A DNA stretch of 64,000 bases from Candidatus Kapaibacterium sp. (GTDB taxonomy: Bacteria; Bacteroidota; Ignavibacteria; Kapaibacteriales; UBA2268), in NCBI GenBank assembly GCA_023957315.1, contig JAMLHE010000015.1, positions 21,297 to 85,296 of the forward strand, in the 5' to 3' direction. The translations under genes and the position numbers were made by a program. The notes beneath the pieces were generated by a model. That model saw only the letters and a program-made list of their open reading frames with translations. It ran no database searches and had not been told where the DNA came from. Below, one piece after another: positions 63,565 to 64,000 of the stretch; position 1 is the first letter of the stretch, and every line of letters starts with the position of its first letter.

Positions 63565-64000
63565 TCATATCCTCACTCCTATTATTGTTATGTCATCAAT
63601 TTGGTGCTTGTCGCCTTGGTGAGCAATCAGTTCATTGTTTAATATTTTATATTGTTCCGATAGTGGCTTATCGGCAATTGATTCGAGTAATGCCAAAAAG
63701 CGGCGGGTGCTGAATTTTTTGCCGTCTTCGTTCATTTGGTCGGCAAATCCGTCGGTGGTGAGGTAGAGTGTTATATTTTCTGATTTTTCGATTTCAACAG
63801 AATTGAATTGGTATTCATCATTTTTGGTACTACCTGCAATGCCGCGTTTGTCGGTTTTGATGATTTCTAATGTTCCATTTTTTAAGTAGAGCGGTCGACC
63901 GGCACCTGAAAACTTAATCTTATCTTGATGAATGGCAATTAGCGCTACTTCCATTCCGTCGCGAATATTGTTTTCAGCTAATTTTTGATTTAATACTTCA
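63565..64000 (-). CDS. SpoIIE-family (PP2C-type) protein phosphatase, 5' end outside window
   Basis: The frame is open from the window edge to the stop at 63565-63567, giving 144 C-terminal residues. Motifs of the SpoIIE/RsbU phosphatase fold are DGMEVALIAIHQDKIKFSGAGRPLYLKNG, TLYLTTDGFADQMNEDGKKFSTRRFLALLE and QIDDITIIGVRI; the DGFADQ and IDDITI Asp residues bind the metals. Such enzymes reverse phosphorylation of anti-sigma-type switches. Its 3' end is duplicated at 60257-60512. The N-terminal part, possibly a sensor domain, is outside the window. Confidence 0.9.
   Translation of the reverse strand, partial: EVLNQKLAENNIRDGMEVALIAIHQDKIKFSGAGRPLYLKNGTLEIIKTDKRGIAGSTKNDEYQFNSVEIEKSENITLYLTTDGFADQMNEDGKKFSTRRFLALLESIADKPLSEQYKILNNELIAHQGDKHQIDDITIIGVRI

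Overview
The window looks like a chromosomal segment of an AT-rich bacterium of the Bacteroidota/Chlorobiota (FCB) superphylum, perhaps close to Kapabacteria or Ignavibacteria; the lineage is inferred. The evidence is five proteins with C-terminal sorting domains of the type IX secretion system (T9SS), TonB-dependent receptors with carboxypeptidase-like N-termini, many lipoproteins, weak or absent Shine-Dalgarno sites, and a recurring TAnnTTTG box 17-95 bp upstream of starts, as in Bacteroidota sigma-70 promoters. No rRNA, tRNA, CRISPR array or transposase gene was seen.

Layout. 1-1.9 kb: a probable copper TonB receptor (OprC/NosA-like, truncated by the window edge) and a small Cys-rich protein. 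2.3-7.1 kb: a CBS protein, an ABC-2 exporter pair, and a T9SS beta-propeller protein between two clusters of palindromic repeats. 7.1-25 kb: housekeeping genes, including dipeptidase, a DUF3108-LolA-TPR lipoprotein operon, pdxB, panB, a heme-motif lipoprotein, an aminotransferase, tadA-rsmI-tmk, proline dehydrogenase, a nuclease-like lipoprotein, a two-domain methyltransferase/MTHFR, an amidase, a flippase and a U32 protein. 25.2-28.9 kb: a four-gene Na+-translocating acyl-CoA decarboxylase. 28.9-34.7 kb: a defence-like island (DUF5131, TcmP and a one-polypeptide restriction-modification enzyme) bracketed by copies of a 101-bp repeat, with two near-identical promoters. 34.7-39.8 kb: a Crp/Fnr regulator, VOC and DUF4199 proteins, a kelch T9SS protein and sucC. 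40-52.4 kb: an ECF sigma operon divergent from a TonB receptor, followed by a second TonB receptor, three lipoproteins including a divergent acid-phosphatase-like enzyme, and terminators. 53-64 kb: a BNR-repeat T9SS protein, two cyclophilins, a second ECF sigma operon, an AraC regulator, a Tat plus T9SS molybdenum hydroxylase, and a SpoIIE-type phosphatase with a duplicated 3' fragment.

Themes. Propionyl/methylmalonyl-CoA and succinyl-CoA metabolism is suggested by the Na+ pump and sucC. The most unusual theme is envelope sensing. Both ECF sigma genes are followed by a single-pass membrane protein with an anti-sigma-like cytoplasmic part, but the exported end is an outer-membrane beta-barrel-like domain in one case and a T9SS sorting domain in the other. 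These could report on the state of outer-membrane assembly or T9SS export. The restriction island, with its repeat brackets, shared promoter and an AT-rich recognition segment inside a GC-richer enzyme gene, is the clearest accessory region.
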